This document shows, piece by piece, positions 7,372 to 8,961 of a stretch of 8,961 nt of DNA. Both the position numbers and the translations under genes were made by a program. The notes under the pieces are model-generated. The model searched no databases and was not told the origin of the DNA. It saw only the letters and a program-made list of their open reading frames with translations. Numbering within the stretch: the stretch's first letter is position 1; each line of letters starts with the position of its first letter. The DNA is from Lysobacterales bacterium (GTDB lineage: Bacteria; Pseudomonadota; Gammaproteobacteria; Xanthomonadales; Marinicellaceae). The DNA is taken from NCBI GenBank assembly GCA_015494035.1, contig WGBZ01000350.1, positions 1-8,961 of the forward strand, given 5' to 3'.

Positions 7372-8138
7372 GGCGTATCCGCCTTGGTTTCTGCTGTCTC
7401 CGGCATTTGCTCGTGCTCGTTATCGCCATCGCAAGCAGGTTCACCATCGTCCCAGGCACTGTGCAGTTCCAGCCGATGGGTGGCATAAGCTTGCATGTCC
7501 CGGTTGTCGTGAGCGGTGACCAGCAACAGGCCGCCGTCTTGCAAATGCGCCTGGATCCAACCCATCAGACAGTGGCAGCCGGCCACGTCCAGGTTGACAA
7601 AGGGTTCGTCCAGTATCCAGACCGGGGCCTTGACCAGTGGCAGTCTGGCCAGTGACAGGCGTTTTTTCTGCCCGGCTGATAAATTGCCCGCCAGGTGATG
7701 TTCGTATCCGGCCAGTCCGACGGCCTCCAACGCGTCCAACATGGCCTGGTGTGAAGCCCGGCGGCCATGCAAGCGGCTGGTAAAGTCCAGGTTTTCCAGA
7801 CAGGTCAGGGCTTTTTTGTTGCCATCCTTGTGGCCGATGTAGCATAAACGCTGACGCCAGGGCGTCGGGTGGTCGCGCACGTCCATGTGATTGAAGTGCA
7901 ACTGACCGTCGCTGTAATGCCGCAAGCCGGCCACGGCCTCCAGCAGGGTGGTTTTGCCAATGCCATTGGGCCCGGCCAACAACAGCGATTCACCAGCGCC
8001 CAGTGCGAAGGACACCGGTTGAAACAGCGCCGTGCCTTCGCGCTGGCATGTCAGGCCTTGGGCGCACAAACGCAGGCCATCGGCCAGCGGTGGGGCATCG
8101 GCGGTGGGGTGCGGGCTGTTTTCTGGTGAGGGTGGCAT
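7368..8138 (-). CDS. ccmA: Heme exporter ATP-binding protein CcmA
   Basis: The cytoplasmic ATPase of the CcmAB(C)D complex. All nucleotide-binding motifs are intact: Walker A GPNGIGKT at 56-63, the ABC signature LSAGQKKR at 153-160, Walker B VWILDEP at 173-179 with catalytic E178, and the switch H210 (LLVTAHD). At 256 residues it is longer than the roughly 205-215 usual for CcmA. About 25 extra Pro-rich residues precede the fold and about 20 acidic residues follow it (ending HEQMPETAETKADTP). The ATG at 8138 has no good ribosome site, so the true start could be a TTG at codon 24, close to where the family normally begins. It is the first ccm gene and lies 83 bases after the broken upstream gene. 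Confidence 0.95.
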   Translation of the reverse strand: MPPSPENSPHPTADAPPLADGLRLCAQGLTCQREGTALFQPVSFALGAGESLLLAGPNGIGKTTLLEAVAGLRHYSDGQLHFNHMDVRDHPTPWRQRLCYIGHKDGNKKALTCLENLDFTSRLHGRRASHQAMLDALEAVGLAGYEHHLAGNLSAGQKKRLSLARLPLVKAPVWILDEPFVNLDVAGCHCLMGWIQAHLQDGGLLLVTAHDNRDMQAYATHRLELHSAWDDGEPACDGDNEHEQMPETAETKADTP

Positions 8139-8221
8139 AGGATTCGGTACGGTTCCGTGCTGTTGTTTTGGTCAGGTCTCAGTACATCCAATCAGTTCAC
8201 TCATTGGCTTTCCTGTGCGGG
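8139..8221. promoter_or_regulatory. Upstream region of the ccm operon, likely promoter interval
   Basis: This 83-base gap ahead of ccmA is the nearest place for an operon promoter. I see no convincing -35/-10 pair. On the minus strand it holds a ten-codon ORF (8204-8172) with AGGA six bases before its ATG, and a weak CCAAT/ATTGG inverted repeat around 8190-8209. The role as promoter region is inferred from position only. Confidence 0.3.
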
Positions 8222-8676
8222 TCACAGGTGTTTCCCGGCGGCTGTTTCCAGCTGTTGGCGAAAGGCCTTATCGGTAATCAGTAACTTGGCCGGTTTTCCC
8301 GGTTCAGCCACCACAATGGCATTCTGACCAAACTCGACAACCAGGGTTTCCCAGAAATCCCGGCTTTCTGGCCACAGATCCTTTGGCAGGTAAACAAAAA
8401 AAACCGTGTTCGGCCGGCCATTGCCCGTTGGGGTGTCTTGCCACGGCTTTTTCAACTGCGGGCCATTTCATGGGTGTGGTCTCTATCTTTGGCCGGTTTT
8501 TTACCGCTCTGAGCCAGTTTTCGATGCGTTCTGCCAGGCGGCGGTTGGCCGCCTGGTTGGCCTCACTACTGCGTGGCTGCGAATGGGGATTTTCAGCCGT
8601 TAACCACAGTACCACCGTGTCCGAGGGCTCCATTTCCGGCGCCATTTCACCCACTTTCAGGCACAAGTGGTCATTA
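8222..8676 (-). pseudogene. DUF3293-like protein gene, 5'-truncated and frameshifted
   Basis: Two overlapping frames join into one protein if one base is removed from the eight-T run (minus strand) at 8396-8403. The upstream frame gives LCLKVGEMAPEME, then TVVLWLTAENPHSQ, and ends ARHPNGQWPAEHGFF. The downstream frame continues VYLPKDLWPESRDFWETL, then VVEFGQNAIVVAEPGKPAK, to a TGA at 8222. The order of TAxNPxSQ, an N-rich helix, a GxW/E-x-GFxV block and FGQNAIV resembles DUF3293 proteins of unknown function. In that family residues like LxLxVGE lie inside the chain, so an N-terminal stretch seems lost where the element at 8677 begins; an in-frame TGA lies just inside the element. A shortened product from TTG 8666 or an internal ATG is possible. 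The family call is from memory of its motifs and is moderately sure; the joined reading frame is seen directly. Confidence 0.65.
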
Positions 8677-8707
8677 TTAACCTGGCATCAATATAGGCGA
8701 TACTCAG
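8677..8707 (+). repeat. Left terminal inverted repeat of the element
   Basis: It begins TTAACCTGGCATCAATATAG and ends CTCAG. Aligned to the reverse complement of 8925-8955 it differs at two positions only (C8698 versus T, and A8702 versus G). The match extends outward through the TA and one more T. Confidence 0.9.
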
Positions 8708-8803
8708 CCGCGATGCGCTGTTTGCCAGCAAGGCATCAACTCGCCGCTGTAGTCATTCTACAGCAAGAGTTGATAACGCAGTCTGGCGGACAGCGCATCG
8801 CGG
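8708..8803. repeat. Palindrome 1 (nested hairpin) in the element
   Basis: Four successive paired arms: CCGCGATGCGCTGT (8708-8721) with 8790-8803, 14 of 14; GCCAG (8724-8728) with 8783-8787; ATCAACTC (8735-8742) with 8767-8774, 8 of 8; GCTGTAG (8746-8752) with CTACAGC (8758-8764), closing on the loop TCATT. The small unpaired bulges between arms make one long hairpin of 96 bases. Five T at 8810-8814 follow on the plus strand, six bases after the stem. Confidence 0.9.
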
Positions 8804-8828
8804 CCTGCCTTTTTATATCAATGTGTTG

Positions 8829-8925
8829 GGGCTTCAAGCCTGCCCCGGCCCGGCGTTATCGCTTTTGCCAATGGAACAACCATTGGCTGCAAGCGATGCC
8901 TTGTTCCGAGGCAGGCTTGAAGCCC
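8829..8925. repeat. Palindrome 2 (nested hairpin) in the element
   Basis: GGGCTTCAAGCCTGCC (8829-8844) pairs exactly with 8910-8925 (16 of 16). ATCGCTT (8858-8864) pairs with AAGCGAT (8891-8897), and GCCAATGG (8867-8874) with CCATTGGC (8880-8887), closing on the loop AACAA. The outer arm contains GGCTTCAAGCC, which can also pair with itself, so each side can fold alone. Its sequence is unrelated to palindrome 1. Confidence 0.9.
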
Positions 8926-8955
8926 TGAGCATCACCTATATTGATGCCAGGTTAA
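8925..8955 (-). repeat. Right terminal inverted repeat of the element
   Basis: The inverted partner of 8677-8707. It shares its inner base (8925) with the outer arm of palindrome 2 and is followed by the TA copy at 8956-8957. Only four further bases of flanking DNA lie in the window. Confidence 0.9.
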
Positions 8956-8961
8956 TAAAAT

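Larger units (their letters stand above)
8677..8955. mobile_element. MITE-like non-autonomous element with two large palindromes
   Basis: A 279-bp element bounded by 31-bp inverted ends that match at 29 positions and flanked on both sides by TA (8675-8676 and 8956-8957). The TA duplication is what IS630/Tc1-mariner-type transposases make, so a MITE moved in trans by such an enzyme is plausible. It carries no transposase gene and no credible ORF. The interior is almost entirely two nested palindromes (8708-8803 and 8829-8925) with a 25-base spacer containing TTTTTATAT. Which transposase family it belongs to is inference. Confidence 0.75.

Noticed and set aside
8708..8803. Palindrome 1 as an integron attC site
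   Set aside because: Size and imperfect pairing are similar, but the outer ends lack the RYYYAAC/GTTRRRY core pair and no gene cassette or integrase is visible.
8708..8814. Palindrome 1 plus the T5 run as an intrinsic terminator
   Set aside because: The T-run starts six bases after the stem and the hairpin is far longer than usual terminators; it is better explained as part of the element.
8383..8928. Plus-strand open frame of 181 codons across the broken gene and the element
   Set aside because: It spans the element boundary and both palindromes, so it is antisense to the DUF3293-like coding and then runs through inverted repeats; no protein-like pattern is seen.
8917..8942. Outward promoter in the right end (TTGAAG and TATATT)
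   Set aside because: The spacer is only 14 bases, too short for a normal sigma-70 promoter, and the matching left end lacks the -35-like part.

Overview
The window carries a complete system I cytochrome c maturation (ccm) gene cluster on the minus strand, in the order ccmA-B-C-D-E-F-G-H-I, followed by a gene for an isopenicillin N synthase-like Fe(II)/2-oxoglutarate oxygenase. Gene order, separate ccmH and ccmI genes, and protein sequences resembling proteobacterial Ccm proteins point to a gammaproteobacterium of moderately high GC. I cannot name a genus from the sequence.

Layout on the minus strand, in direction of transcription (right to left): a 279-bp non-coding element with inverted ends (8677-8955); the remains of a DUF3293-like gene (8676-8222), cut by that element at its 5' end and frameshifted at a run of eight T; an 83-base gap; then ccmA (8138) through ccmI (965) and the oxygenase (959-12). 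Inside the cluster the genes are packed tightly. A/B, F/G, G/H and H/I share ATGA junctions, C/D overlap by 8 bases, and B/C and E/F lie 6 and 15 bases apart. The only real gap, 43 bases between ccmD and ccmE, starts with a perfect 8-bp hairpin over the ccmD stop codon. This reads as one transcript.

How the genes work together (family knowledge): CcmA and CcmB form the ABC part, and with CcmC and CcmD they load heme onto the conserved histidine of CcmE in the periplasm. CcmG and CcmH keep the apocytochrome CXXCH cysteines reduced. CcmF with CcmH and CcmI takes heme from holo-CcmE and attaches it to the apocytochrome. All hallmark residues checked are present, so the pathway looks functional. 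The oxygenase is not a known Ccm component; its start is fused to the ccmI stop region, so it is probably co-expressed.

The least ordinary part is the right end, 8222-8961: a MITE-like element made of 31-bp inverted ends, a TA duplication and two large nested palindromes that fill almost its whole interior, inserted into a small gene that also has a homopolymer frameshift.
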